From contig JAEUIT010000072.1 in assembly GCA_016795035.1 (NCBI GenBank), positions 1 to 64,000 of the forward strand: DNA of 64,000 nucleotides, given 5' to 3'. The position numbers and the translations under genes were made by a program. Positions 8,432 through 17,586 of the stretch are shown one piece after another. The number at the start of each line of letters is the position of its first letter. The stretch's first letter is position 1. The notes below the pieces were generated by a model. The model worked only from the letters and a program-made list of their open reading frames with translations, did no database searches and was not told the origin of the DNA. The stretch is from Phycisphaerae bacterium (GTDB taxonomy: Bacteria; Planctomycetota; Phycisphaerae; Phycisphaerales; SM1A02).

Positions 8432-10813
8432 ATGCCGACGCACCCTCGAAGAATCCCGTTCGGAGCGACGCTTCTGTCCGCGGCGTTGACGGGAGTCGTC
8501 GCGTCCGTCGGAATGGCCGCGCCGCCCAACGACAACTGCACGGGCGCGACGCCGCTCTCGGAGCCGGTGACGACCTTCTGCACGCTCGGCGCGACGACCG
8601 ACGGCCCGCCGCTGCCGCCGGAGTGCGACGAGGGCTTCGGCCTTTCCTTCGTGTCCGACGTCTGGTTCCGCTTCACCGCGCCGATGTCGGGCGACGTCTG
8701 CATCTCGACGTGCGGGACCGCAGACTTCGACACGCGCCTCGCGATCTACGCCGGCGACTGCTCGGCGCTCTCGATCGTCGGCTGCAACGACGACGCCCAG
8801 GGCTGCGAGCTCGCGTCGGAACTCGTCGTTGCCGTGGCCGCGGGGGAGACATACCTCGTGCGCGTGGGCGGCTACGAGTCAAGCGGGTGCGGATCTCTCA
8901 GCGTGAGCTTCGCGGGGTGTGCGACGTGCCCGCCGAGCGATCACGACTGCGTCACCCTCGGCGCCCCCGGCTGCAACGACGTCGACTGCTGCTATGCGGT
9001 CTGCGCGATCGAGCCGTCGTGCTGCGCGATCGCGTGGGACGTTGCGTGCGTCGACGCGACCGCGGATCTCGCGCCGTGCGCGTCCTTCGCCTACTCCTGC
9101 AACGGCGCGCCGACGGTGCCGAACGATTGCGCGCCGGAGTGCCTGCCGCTCGTCGAACTCGGCAGCGTGCCCTTCGACACGACGCTCGCGACGACCGACG
9201 GTCCGCCGACCGACTGCGACTACGCGAAGGACATCTGGTACTGCATCGTCGCGCCGACGACCGGCCAGCTCGAGGTGACCGTCGACGAGGCGTCGTTCGA
9301 TCCGACGATCGCGGTGTACGACCTCGGCACCAGCGGAGTCATCGATCCCTCCGCGTTGCCGCAGGCGCTTCTCCAATGCGGCGATTCTCGGCACGACGGC
9401 GTCGAGACCGTCTATGTCGCGCAGACGTCGGTGGGCACGACCTACCTGATCCAGGTGGCGGGATCGCTCTCGTCGGGTCTGATCGAGGCGGGCACGGGCG
9501 AGATCACCGTGCGCTTCAAAGTCCCGCTCGTGAACACCGGACCGACGCTGCCCGCACTCTACGATCCGAATGCGAGCGGCGCGTTCAGCCTCGTCGATCT
9601 CGGCTTTGCGACCGGCACACTCGCGCCAGGCGCGCTGCCGTCACTCTTCGCGCAGCCGTTCGCGCTTCCGCAGGCCGGGACGCTCGAGCCGTGGGCGATC
9701 AAGGAACTCCACGTTGCAGCCTGCGTCCCCGGGACGCCGGGCTGCATCGGCGCCTGCTCGCCCGGCGGCGCCGACTGCCCTCCCGATGCGGTCGCGAACG
9801 AGACGCTCGTCGTCGTCGTGTGGAATCGGAAGGGCCTCGCGCCGCCGGGCCCCGGCGACCAAGTGGCGGTGCTCTCGTTCCCGTTCCCGACGCCGGCGGA
9901 GCTCGTCGACTCGGGGCCGCAGAACGAAGACCTCGCGGTGAAGATCGACCCGCCGCTCGAGCTCGCGCCGGGCGACTACTGGTTCACGGCGTTCGCCGAG
10001 AACGACGATCCGGGCGCCCCGCCCGCGGCGATCGTGTGGCTCACGAACGCCAGCGGCGATGTGCTGCCGGTCGTCGGTCCCGCCGGTCCGTTCGTCTATC
10101 GCGCACCGGGCTTCCCGCAGCAGGGGTTCGTCCCCTACGCGCTCGACCCGGCGACGCAGCTCGCACCGGCGCCGGGCGACGATCCGACCAAGCTCTATTC
10201 GCAGGGATTCCGCATCATCGGCCAGCTCGGCGGCGAGTCGATCTGCGACCGCGTGCGTTCGAAGATCTCGAGCGCCGACGAGAAGCTCCGCCGCGTCGAG
10301 GCGAAGAACGCGCAGCTTCCGTCCAGCAATCCCACGCAGTTCCAGCAGCTGTCGCAGGCGATGTTCCAGCAGAATGCGGAAGCACGCGCGCTCATCAAGG
10401 ACGCGCAGGACCAGCTCGAGGGCGCGTCCGTGCCCAATCCGTGTCCCACCATCGACACCGCAGGCGTGATCGCGAAGGCGATGCTCGTGCGCGACCTTCT
10501 CTCCGAACTCTCCTTGACGCTCGCAGCGCTGATCGCCGACGAGGAGGTCACGGCGGAGGAGCTGGCGATCGCGCAGGAGGAGATCGGCACGACGACGGCC
10601 GCGGCGCTCGTCCTCCTCGAACTCATGGCGCAGGACGCGAGCCCGTGTCCGCCCGACTTGAACGGAGACGGCACGGTCGACGGCGCCGATCTCGCGGTGA
10701 TCCTCGGCAACTGGGGCAGCGCGGGCTTCGGCGATCTCGACGAAAGCGGTGCGGTCGACGGTGGAGATCTCGCGCTCATCTTGGGCGCGTGGGGACCGTG
10801 CACGGCGAAGTGA
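8432..10813 (+). CDS. Large secreted protein with pre-peptidase C-terminal-like domains and dockerin-like repeats
   Basis: 793 aa with an N-terminal signal peptide (cut near residue 29, MAA-PPNDNC). Two Cys-rich beta domains begin with the PPNDNC/VPNDCAPECLPL pattern and contain WFRFTAP and DIWYCIVAPTTG, resembling PPC-type domains. Between them is a Cys-rich segment (CNDVDCCYAVCAIEPSCC). The middle contains a beta-sandwich-like region, and about residues 610-735 are helical and Gln/Glu-rich. Residues 739-793 carry two dockerin-like calcium repeats (DLNGDGTVDGADLAVILGNW and DLDESGAVDGGDLALILGAW). No catalytic motif is recognised. It is probably surface-bound or extracellular. Confidence 0.85.
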   Translation: MPTHPRRIPFGATLLSAALTGVVASVGMAAPPNDNCTGATPLSEPVTTFCTLGATTDGPPLPPECDEGFGLSFVSDVWFRFTAPMSGDVCISTCGTADFDTRLAIYAGDCSALSIVGCNDDAQGCELASELVVAVAAGETYLVRVGGYESSGCGSLSVSFAGCATCPPSDHDCVTLGAPGCNDVDCCYAVCAIEPSCCAIAWDVACVDATADLAPCASFAYSCNGAPTVPNDCAPECLPLVELGSVPFDTTLATTDGPPTDCDYAKDIWYCIVAPTTGQLEVTVDEASFDPTIAVYDLGTSGVIDPSALPQALLQCGDSRHDGVETVYVAQTSVGTTYLIQVAGSLSSGLIEAGTGEITVRFKVPLVNTGPTLPALYDPNASGAFSLVDLGFATGTLAPGALPSLFAQPFALPQAGTLEPWAIKELHVAACVPGTPGCIGACSPGGADCPPDAVANETLVVVVWNRKGLAPPGPGDQVAVLSFPFPTPAELVDSGPQNEDLAVKIDPPLELAPGDYWFTAFAENDDPGAPPAAIVWLTNASGDVLPVVGPAGPFVYRAPGFPQQGFVPYALDPATQLAPAPGDDPTKLYSQGFRIIGQLGGESICDRVRSKISSADEKLRRVEAKNAQLPSSNPTQFQQLSQAMFQQNAEARALIKDAQDQLEGASVPNPCPTIDTAGVIAKAMLVRDLLSELSLTLAALIADEEVTAEELAIAQEEIGTTTAAALVLLELMAQDASPCPPDLNGDGTVDGADLAVILGNWGSAGFGDLDESGAVDGGDLALILGAWGPCTAK

Positions 10814-10852
10814 GTGCCTGCAACGCGGAAAGCGGCAGATAGGACGTGGCGG

Positions 10853-12697
10853 ATGGTGCAATTGGAGGACAACGGCGTGGCACTCGCATGTCCATCGGCG
10901 GAAGAGTTGGAGCGGATCGCGGCAGGGGAGTCGACCGACGTCGACACCACGCGGCACGTCATGACCTGCGAGCGCTGCGCGCGGAGCCTGCTCTCGATCG
11001 AGGCCGACAACGACCTCCTCGCGGAGTTTCGGTCGATCGACGGGCCGGCGCGCGACTGGGCCCCGGCGCAGGGCGAGCGCCTCGGGCCGTACGCGCTGCT
11101 TGACGAGCTCGGGCGCGGCGGCCAGGGCATCGTCCATCGCGCGAAGGACGAGCGCACCGGCCGAACCGTCGCGCTCAAGACGCTTGGCCGCGGCGCGCTC
11201 GCGACGACGCACATGCGCCGTCGCTTCGACCGCGAGATCGAGATAATCGCGGGCCTGCACCATCCCGGGATCGTCACGCTCTACGAGGCGTTCGAGACGC
11301 CCGACGGAAACCGCGCGATCGCGATGGAGTGCATCGAGGGAACGCCGCTCGACGTATGGGCCGCCCGTCGTCGGGAGCGCTCGCCGCGGGCACTGTCGCC
11401 GGAGATTCTCGACGTGCTCATCGCCGTGTGCGACGCCGTCGAGCACGCGCACCTGCGCGGCGTGATCCACCGCGACCTCAAGCCGTCGAACATCCTCGTC
11501 GACGACGCCGACAAGCCGCACGTCGTGGACTTCGGCATCGCGAAGTTCACGCAGCCCGACGACGACCCCACGCTCACGAGCGGATTCGTCGGGTCGCCCG
11601 CGTACGCCGCGCCGGAGCAGATCCTTGGCAACGCGGAGAACGTGGATCTCCGCGCCGACCTCTTCGCGCTCGGCGCGATCGCGTATCAGGCGCTGTGCGG
11701 CGCGGTGCCGTTCCCGGCGCGCGGCAAGGTGACCGAGCTCGCGAGCGTGGTGCGCGACGAGCCGCTGCCCGAACTTCCGAGCCGCCTCTGCGATCCAGGG
11801 TCGCGGGCCGTCGGCCGTGACCTCGATGCGGTGCTGCGCAAGGCGCTCGCGACCGAGCCCGATCGACGCTACCGCTCGGTCGCGGAGTTGCGCGACGATC
11901 TCGCATCGCTGCGCGACGGAGATCCGGTGCAGGCCCGGCCCGACGCGCTCTCGTACATCCTGCGCCGTGCGATGCGCCGGCATCGCGCGGCGGTCGTCGG
12001 TGCACTCGGCGTTGCAGGCATCCTCGTCACGTCGACGACGGCGGCGGCCGCGCTCTGGCGCAGCGCCGAGGAGCGCTCGCGCTACGAGGTGTCGATGGAC
12101 GCGGTCGTCGCGCTCATGAACTCGATGACGCCGGTCGTCGAGTCCACGCCGGGCGGCGCTCTCTCCGCCACGGACCGCGAACGCATCGTCCGCAATCGAC
12201 CGCAGTACGAGTCGCTCGTCGAACGCGCGGCCGACAACCCCGAGCGGCAGAGCGCCTACTGCCACGGCTGGGCGGCGCTACTCTCGTCGGGCATCGGCGA
12301 TCACGAGGCGGCGCTTGCGCAGGCCGAGCGCGCCGTCGCGCTTCGCTCGGAGATCGCCGGCGCCGACGTCTCGCTGGCGGAGTCGTTGCAGCTCGTCGCG
12401 ATCATCTCACTACGGCTCAATCGCGTGGACGCGGCGGCGTCGGTCGTCCGCGCGCTTGAGCGTCTCATCGAGACACCCGCTTTTCCCAAGGACCGCGCCG
12501 ACGTCTGGCGCGGCCAGGTGCGCGTGCTCTCGACCGCGGTCGACGCGGTCGCGCAGGCGAAGGCTGCGCGCCCGCATCTCAAGGACGCGCTCGACGCCCT
12601 CGACGCGAACGACACCGACGCGCTCAAGAAGGCGCTTGAGAAGGCGGAGAAGGAGCTCCCCTCGGTTGAGGATCCGACGCCGCTGAAGAAGCAGTGA
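10853..12697 (+). CDS. Membrane Ser/Thr protein kinase with N-terminal zinc-finger (anti-sigma-like) motif
   Basis: 614 aa. Residues 35-42 give H-x3-C-x2-C (RHVMTCERC), the zinc-binding pattern of ZAS anti-sigma factors. The Hanks-type kinase follows: a Gly-rich loop LGRGGQGIVH, Lys109 in VALKT, HRDLKPSN (Asp208), DFG at 226-228 and GSPAYAAPEQ. One transmembrane helix (about 382-402) separates it from a C-terminal helical, TPR-like region. The ATG at 10853 is preferred over an upstream GTG at 10814. It converges with an ECF sigma gene 2 bp away; such kinase/ECF pairing is known in planctomycetes and suggests control of that sigma factor. Confidence 0.9.
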   Translation: MVQLEDNGVALACPSAEELERIAAGESTDVDTTRHVMTCERCARSLLSIEADNDLLAEFRSIDGPARDWAPAQGERLGPYALLDELGRGGQGIVHRAKDERTGRTVALKTLGRGALATTHMRRRFDREIEIIAGLHHPGIVTLYEAFETPDGNRAIAMECIEGTPLDVWAARRRERSPRALSPEILDVLIAVCDAVEHAHLRGVIHRDLKPSNILVDDADKPHVVDFGIAKFTQPDDDPTLTSGFVGSPAYAAPEQILGNAENVDLRADLFALGAIAYQALCGAVPFPARGKVTELASVVRDEPLPELPSRLCDPGSRAVGRDLDAVLRKALATEPDRRYRSVAELRDDLASLRDGDPVQARPDALSYILRRAMRRHRAAVVGALGVAGILVTSTTAAAALWRSAEERSRYEVSMDAVVALMNSMTPVVESTPGGALSATDRERIVRNRPQYESLVERAADNPERQSAYCHGWAALLSSGIGDHEAALAQAERAVALRSEIAGADVSLAESLQLVAIISLRLNRVDAAASVVRALERLIETPAFPKDRADVWRGQVRVLSTAVDAVAQAKAARPHLKDALDALDANDTDALKKALEKAEKELPSVEDPTPLKKQ

Positions 12698-12699
12698 CG

Positions 12700-13356
12700 C
12701 TACGCCTCGCGCATGCGCGCCGCGGTCTCGGTCCAGGTGCGCTCCACGTCGTCGACGATCTCGCGCAGGCGGCGAATGAGCCGTGACTTGATGCGGTAGA
12801 TCTCGGCCACTTCGATGTCGAGATCGTTCGCGACGGACTCGACCGGGACGCCCTGCAACGCGAAGCGTTCGAACGCCTCGAGCGTGCGCGGCTCGGTGCG
12901 AGTGTCGTCGCGCAGGCGGCCCATCGCTTCGGCGAGGATCGCCTTGCGGCACGCCTCCTCCCACGCGCGATCGAGTTCGTCGGGCGACACGTGCTCGGCG
13001 ATCTGCGTGTCGCCGCCGATCCCGCGCTCGCGGTCGCGCTTGCGGAGGATGTCGATCGCGCGATGGCGCACGATCGAGACGAGCCACGTGCGCAGCCGCG
13101 CGCGCTCGGGGCGATAGCCGTCGCTGCGCCACTCGTTGAAGAATTCGAGCATCGCCTGCTGCGACGCGTCCTCGGCGTCCAAGTGCCCGAGGCCGAGGCG
13201 CCGCGCGACCGCCAGCGCGATCGGTCGGTAGCGGGCGTCGAACGCGATCCACGCCGACTCCGCGTCGGCCGACTGGAGCCGCTTCAGGAGTTCGATCGTC
13301 GTCGCGCTGTTTGGCGCGCCGCCCGACCGCGGAGTGTCGCTCGGCCCCGTGGACAT
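12700..13356 (-). CDS. ECF-type RNA polymerase sigma factor
   Basis: 218 aa. Region 2 covers about residues 38-110 (LDAEDASQQAMLEFFNEW, then RLRTWLVSIVRHRAIDILRK, the core-binding and -10 recognition part). Region 4 covers about 150-205, with a helix-turn-helix in LQGVPVESVANDLDIEVAEIYRIKSRLIRRL. No classical anti-sigma gene is adjacent. Instead the convergent neighbour is a kinase with an anti-sigma-like zinc motif. A CACACT box lies 7 nt before the ATG. The regulon is unknown. Confidence 0.9.
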   Translation of the reverse strand: MSTGPSDTPRSGGAPNSATTIELLKRLQSADAESAWIAFDARYRPIALAVARRLGLGHLDAEDASQQAMLEFFNEWRSDGYRPERARLRTWLVSIVRHRAIDILRKRDRERGIGGDTQIAEHVSPDELDRAWEEACRKAILAEAMGRLRDDTRTEPRTLEAFERFALQGVPVESVANDLDIEVAEIYRIKSRLIRRLREIVDDVERTWTETAARMREA

Positions 13357-13412
13357 CGCGTGCAGTGTGACAGGGGCCGCTGCGCCGCACCAGTCCGCAG
13401 GCCAAACCGCAC

Positions 13413-14816
13413 TCAGCTCAGTCCGGCGGCCTTCGCGCACGCATCGACCAATTCCCGCGCGCGAGCCGGCGTCGGCCCTTCCGCGATGATGCGCACGATC
13501 GGCTCCGTGTTGCTTGCGCGTAGATGCACCCATCCATCGGGGAAGTCGATGCGCACGCCGTCGGCGTCGTTGATGCGCTCCTTCGCGAAGGCGGCCCGCG
13601 CCCGATCGAGCGCCGGCTTCACGACGGCGAGGCCGCCGATATTGGCGAGATCGAGCTTCGTCTTGAGCATCGCGTAGCGCGGAAGCGAGTCGACGATCGC
13701 CGAGAGCGACTCCTGCCGCGACGCGAGCAGGTCGAGGACGATCGCCATCGCGCTCAGCGAATCGCGCACCCAGCAGATGCCCGGCACGATGACGCCGCCG
13801 TTGCCTTCGCCGCCCATGAGGCCGTTCGCGGGCTTGAGCGCCGCGACGACGTTGGCTTCGCCGACGGCGGTGCGCAGCACGGTCGCGCCGAAGCGAGCTG
13901 CAACGTCGTCGATCATGCGGCTCGTCGAGAGATTGGCGGCGAGCGTGGCGCCGCGGGCGCCGTGGCGCTCGAGCATGCGCAGCGCCGCGAGGACGAGCGT
14001 GAACTCCTCGCCGATGTAGCGGCCCTTCTCGTCGACGATCGCGAGGCGGTCGGCGTCGGGATCCTGGGCGAAGCCGCACACCACGTTGCCGGCCTGGCGC
14101 ACGCCGGCGATGAGGTCGCCGAGATTCTGCTCGATCGGCTCGGGCGTGTGGCCGAACACGCCGGTCGGCTCGCCGAAGAGGTGCGTCACGCGGCAGCCGA
14201 GCCGCTCGAGGAGCGCGCGGCCGGGCACGCAACCCGACGCGTTCACGCTGTCGAGGACGACGTGGAACCCGCGGGCGCGGATCCTGTCGACGTCGACCAG
14301 GCCTAACACCTTCGCGATGTGGGTCTCGTTCGAGGTCGTGTCGGCGCGGAGCGGCCCGATGTCGATCGACGACACCCAGTCGATGCGGCCTTCACGGAAT
14401 CGCGCGATGATCGCGTCGGCCACGGGCTTCGGCGGGGCAAGGCCATCCGAGTCGAGGCACTTCACGCCGTTCCACTCGATCGGGTTGTGGCTCGCCGTGA
14501 GCGCGATGCCGCCGTCGGCCTTGAGCGCGCGGATCATCACGCCGACCGTGGGCGTCATCGTGACGCCGAGATCGATGACCTCGCATCCGACCGCGGCAAG
14601 CGCGCCCTGTGCGGCGACCGCGAGGCTCTCGCCGCCGGCGCGGCCGTCGCGGCCAATCACGAGACGCGGCCGACGTCCCGACATGGTCGAGCGGACGTGC
14701 GATCCGAACGCGGCCGCGTAGGTCGCGGCCACGGCGGGCGTCATCGTCTTCCCGACGATTCCGCGCGCGCCCGACACCGAAAGCATGAGGGGGGCATCCG
14801 AGGTGGAAGAGGCCAT
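13413..14816 (-). CDS. Phosphoglucosamine mutase / phosphomannomutase family protein
   Basis: 467 aa, the usual length of the alpha-D-phosphohexomutase family; it interconverts hexose-6- and hexose-1-phosphates for cell-envelope sugar synthesis. All four signature loops are present: catalytic TASHNP (Ser109), metal-binding DPDADR (Asp252/254/256), the sugar-specificity loop GGEGNGG, and the phosphate site RASNTEP. GlmM is favoured by SVSGARGIVG at the N-terminus, but ManB/Pgm activity cannot be separated by eye. The ATG at 14816 follows GGAG by 6 nt. It is divergent from the PTPS-like gene. Confidence 0.9.
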   Translation of the reverse strand: MASSTSDAPLMLSVSGARGIVGKTMTPAVAATYAAAFGSHVRSTMSGRRPRLVIGRDGRAGGESLAVAAQGALAAVGCEVIDLGVTMTPTVGVMIRALKADGGIALTASHNPIEWNGVKCLDSDGLAPPKPVADAIIARFREGRIDWVSSIDIGPLRADTTSNETHIAKVLGLVDVDRIRARGFHVVLDSVNASGCVPGRALLERLGCRVTHLFGEPTGVFGHTPEPIEQNLGDLIAGVRQAGNVVCGFAQDPDADRLAIVDEKGRYIGEEFTLVLAALRMLERHGARGATLAANLSTSRMIDDVAARFGATVLRTAVGEANVVAALKPANGLMGGEGNGGVIVPGICWVRDSLSAMAIVLDLLASRQESLSAIVDSLPRYAMLKTKLDLANIGGLAVVKPALDRARAAFAKERINDADGVRIDFPDGWVHLRASNTEPIVRIIAEGPTPARARELVDACAKAAGLS

Positions 14817-14963
14817 CAGGAACTCCGCAAACGACTGCCAGCGAGGAAAAGAAGCGGGGCGGCACGATACCGGAGCCTTTTTTCGGCTGCCGCCTCGCGA
14901 TGCTCGCGAGTTTCTGACGCACCGCACGAGCATCGTCTGAACAAAACCCCGGCGAGCCGTTCT

Positions 14964-14969
14964 TATACT
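14964..14969 (+). promoter_or_regulatory. -10 box for the PTPS-like gene (leaderless pattern)
   Basis: TATACT, one mismatch from the TATAAT consensus, lies exactly 9 nt before the ATG at 14979, with no Shine-Dalgarno in between. This predicts a mRNA leader of about 3 nt for the PTPS-ppk operon. Confidence 0.6.
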
Positions 14970-14978
14970 CGTCGCCTC

Positions 14979-15395
14979 ATGTTTGCGCTCGAGGTCGAAA
15001 CGGAGTTCTGCGCCGCCCATGCGATCGTGATCGCGGGCACGCGCGAGCGCCGGCACGGCCACAACTTTCGCGTACGCGTCGTCGTCGCCGGCGAATCGCT
15101 CGACCGTGAAGGGCTTCTCTGCGACTTCCATGCGGTCGAAGGCTGGCTTGCGTCGATCATCGCTCCATTCCGCGACGGCGACCTGAACGAGACGCCGCCG
15201 TTCGATCGCCGGAACCCGACCGCGGAACGCATCGCCGAGCACATCGGCGACGCGCTCGCCCCGCGCCTTCCGGCGTCGGTGTGGGTCGAAAGTGTCTCCG
15301 TGACCGAGGCGCCGGGCTGCGTGGCCACCTACCGTCCGGCTCGCCGCGCGACGACCGTTCGCGCCGCACGATCTACGAAGAAACGAACCCGATGA
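14979..15395 (+). CDS. 6-pyruvoyltetrahydropterin synthase-family protein with PTPS-III motif
   Basis: 138 aa of the PTPS/QueD superfamily. The zinc ligands are His14 (FCAAHA), His26 and His28 (HGH). QueD uses a catalytic Cys in the C-x3-HGH pattern; here that position is Arg22 and the sequence is E23-R-R-H-G-H, i.e. E-x2-HGH. That motif defines PTPS-III enzymes, which make 6-hydroxymethyl-dihydropterin directly and replace dihydroneopterin aldolase (FolB) in folate synthesis. The later acidic block VWVESVSVTEAPG carries the conserved Glu. The stop overlaps the ppk ATG by 4 bp (ATGA). Automatic annotation would probably call it QueD. The folate role is inferred from the motif. Confidence 0.85.
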   Translation: MFALEVETEFCAAHAIVIAGTRERRHGHNFRVRVVVAGESLDREGLLCDFHAVEGWLASIIAPFRDGDLNETPPFDRRNPTAERIAEHIGDALAPRLPASVWVESVSVTEAPGCVATYRPARRATTVRAARSTKKRTR

Positions 15396-17563
15396 AGGAT
15401 CCCGCAACCGATCTCGGTTCCAGCCGAGCCTCCTCCGTTCCGTCGGAGTCGCACGTCGAGCCGGTCGGCGACCTGTCGCGCTTCCTGAACCGAGACCTGC
15501 AGTGGCTCGAGTTCAATCGTCGCGTGTTGGCGCAGGCGCAGGACTCGCGGTTGCCGCTGCTCGAGCGGGTGCGCTTCCTCGCGATCTTCAGCTCGAACCT
15601 CGACGAGTTCTTCATGAAGCGCGTCGGCGGACTGCGGCGCCAGCTCGACGCGGGCGTCGGCAGCCCGCCCTGGGAACCGCTCACGCCGTTGCAGCAGCTG
15701 CATGCGATCCGCGCGAAGGTCCTCGATCTCGCGAACCTCCTCGCGCTCTCCTTCCGCACCGACATTCAGCCGCAGCTGCGCGAGGTCGGCATCGACTTCC
15801 TCTCCTGGGAGGAGTTGCAGCCCCATGAGCGCTCCGAGGCGGAGGGCTGGTATCGCCGCAACGTCTTCCCGATCCTCACGCCGCTCGCAGTCGATCCCGG
15901 CCACCGCTTCCCGTTCATCTCGAACATGAGCGTGTCGCTCGGCGTGATGCTCCGACGGCCCGGTGAGAGCGAGCAGCTCTTCGCGCGGGTGAAGGTGCCC
16001 GAGCTCGGCGCGCGGCTCTATCAGATCAGCGGCACTCGCCGTTTCGTGCCCCTGATGGAGATCATCGAACATAATCTCGACGATCTCTTCCCCGGCATGG
16101 AGATCGTGAAGGTGCTTCCCTTCCGCGTCACCCGCAACGCGGACGTCGAGCGCGACAACGAGGACGCCGAAGACCTTCTCGAGCAGATTCAGCAGCAGCT
16201 CCGCGAGCGCCGATTCGCGCGCGTGGTCCGGCTCGAGGTCTCGCGCGATTCGAATCCGCGCATCCTGCGCTTCCTCGAGGACGAGCTCGACATCACCGAC
16301 GAAGATATCTACGAGACCGAGGGCCTCATCGACTACGGCATCCTCAACGAGATCGCCGACCTCGACGTGCCCGAGCTGCGGTTTCCGCGCTGGACGCCGA
16401 TCGTCCCGCCGCAGATCGAGAGCGACGAAAGCGATCTCTTCAGCGTGATCCGCAACGGCGACCTGCTCGTGCATCACCCGTACGAGAGCTTCGACGCCAC
16501 CGTCTGCCGGTTCATCGAGCAGGCCTCGATGGATCCGAAGGTGCTCGCGATCAAGCAGGCGCTCTATCGCACGAGCGGCGACAGCCCGTTCATCCCGAGC
16601 CTCATCCGCGCCGCCGAAGCGGGGAAGCAGGTCGCGGTGCTCGTCGAACTGCGCGCCCGATTCGACGAGGCGCGCAACATCTTTTGGGCGCGCAAGCTGG
16701 AAGACGCGGGCGTGCACGTCGCGTATGGCGTCGTCGGGCTCAAAACGCACTCGAAGGTCGCCCTCGTGGTGCGCCAGGAGGGAAGCGGGATTCGGTGCTA
16801 TGCCCACATCGGCACCGGCAACTACAACCCGAAGACCGCGCGGCTCTACGAGGACATCGGCCTCTTCACCTGCGACGCCGCGATCACCGAGGACGTCGTC
16901 AACCTATTCAACTACATGACGGGCCGAAGCCGCCAGAAGGACTACCAGCGGCTGCTCGTCGCGCCGGTCGCGATGAAGCGGCGATTCATCGAGCTCATCG
17001 ACCGCGAGGTGGCGGTGCAGCGCTCCGGTCGGCAAGGCCGAATCATCGCGAAGATGAATCAGCTCGAGGACCGCAGCGTCACCGACGCGCTCTATCGCGC
17101 GTCGCAGGCGGGCGTGCAGATCGACCTCATCGTGCGCGGCTTCTGTTGCGCGCGTCCCGGCGTGCCCGGCCTCTCAGAGAACCTGCGCGTGTCGAGCATC
17201 GTCGGACGGTTCCTCGAGCACAGCCGCATCTTCTGGTTCTCCGCGGGCGTGTCCGATCCGCTCGACGGAGATTTCTATATCGGCAGCGCCGACTGGATGT
17301 ACCGAAACCTCAACGTGCGCGTCGAGGCCGCGGCGCCGATCCAGGGTCGCCGCGAGCGCGAGCGGCTATGGACGATCCTGCAGCTTTGCCTCGGCGACCG
17401 TCGCCAAGGCTGGGACATGCAGCCGGACGGGCGCTACGTTCCGCGTTCCACCGCCTCGCTGCCGTTCGACCATCCCGACGCGCAGGGCACGCACGCGCGG
17501 CTCATGAACATGACGCTCGAGGCGCGGGGCGCCTCCGAGCGTCTTGGCCAGGACGAGTTCTAG
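15392..17563 (+). CDS. ppk1: Polyphosphate kinase 1
   Basis: Makes inorganic polyphosphate from ATP reversibly, at the inner membrane or in the cytosol. 723 aa, within the family range. N-terminal FLNRDLQWLEFNRRVL and FSSNLDEFFMKRVGG are PPK1 signatures. The autophosphorylated His is His453 in LKTHSKVALV, and a second phospholipase-D-like half contains FWFSAGVSDPLDGDFYIGSAD. Translation is coupled to the upstream PTPS-like gene (ATGA overlap). It converges with the pilin cluster 23 bp further on. Confidence 0.95.
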   Translation: MKDPATDLGSSRASSVPSESHVEPVGDLSRFLNRDLQWLEFNRRVLAQAQDSRLPLLERVRFLAIFSSNLDEFFMKRVGGLRRQLDAGVGSPPWEPLTPLQQLHAIRAKVLDLANLLALSFRTDIQPQLREVGIDFLSWEELQPHERSEAEGWYRRNVFPILTPLAVDPGHRFPFISNMSVSLGVMLRRPGESEQLFARVKVPELGARLYQISGTRRFVPLMEIIEHNLDDLFPGMEIVKVLPFRVTRNADVERDNEDAEDLLEQIQQQLRERRFARVVRLEVSRDSNPRILRFLEDELDITDEDIYETEGLIDYGILNEIADLDVPELRFPRWTPIVPPQIESDESDLFSVIRNGDLLVHHPYESFDATVCRFIEQASMDPKVLAIKQALYRTSGDSPFIPSLIRAAEAGKQVAVLVELRARFDEARNIFWARKLEDAGVHVAYGVVGLKTHSKVALVVRQEGSGIRCYAHIGTGNYNPKTARLYEDIGLFTCDAAITEDVVNLFNYMTGRSRQKDYQRLLVAPVAMKRRFIELIDREVAVQRSGRQGRIIAKMNQLEDRSVTDALYRASQAGVQIDLIVRGFCCARPGVPGLSENLRVSSIVGRFLEHSRIFWFSAGVSDPLDGDFYIGSADWMYRNLNVRVEAAAPIQGRRERERLWTILQLCLGDRRQGWDMQPDGRYVPRSTASLPFDHPDAQGTHARLMNMTLEARGASERLGQDEF

Positions 17564-17586
17564 GCGGCGCGCCGCGCGGGCGCGGA

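Noticed and set aside
9641-12265. Minus-strand frame of 874 codons
   Set aside because: Shadow of the secreted dockerin protein and kinase genes on the plus strand; its composition is Arg/Glu-rich with no domain.
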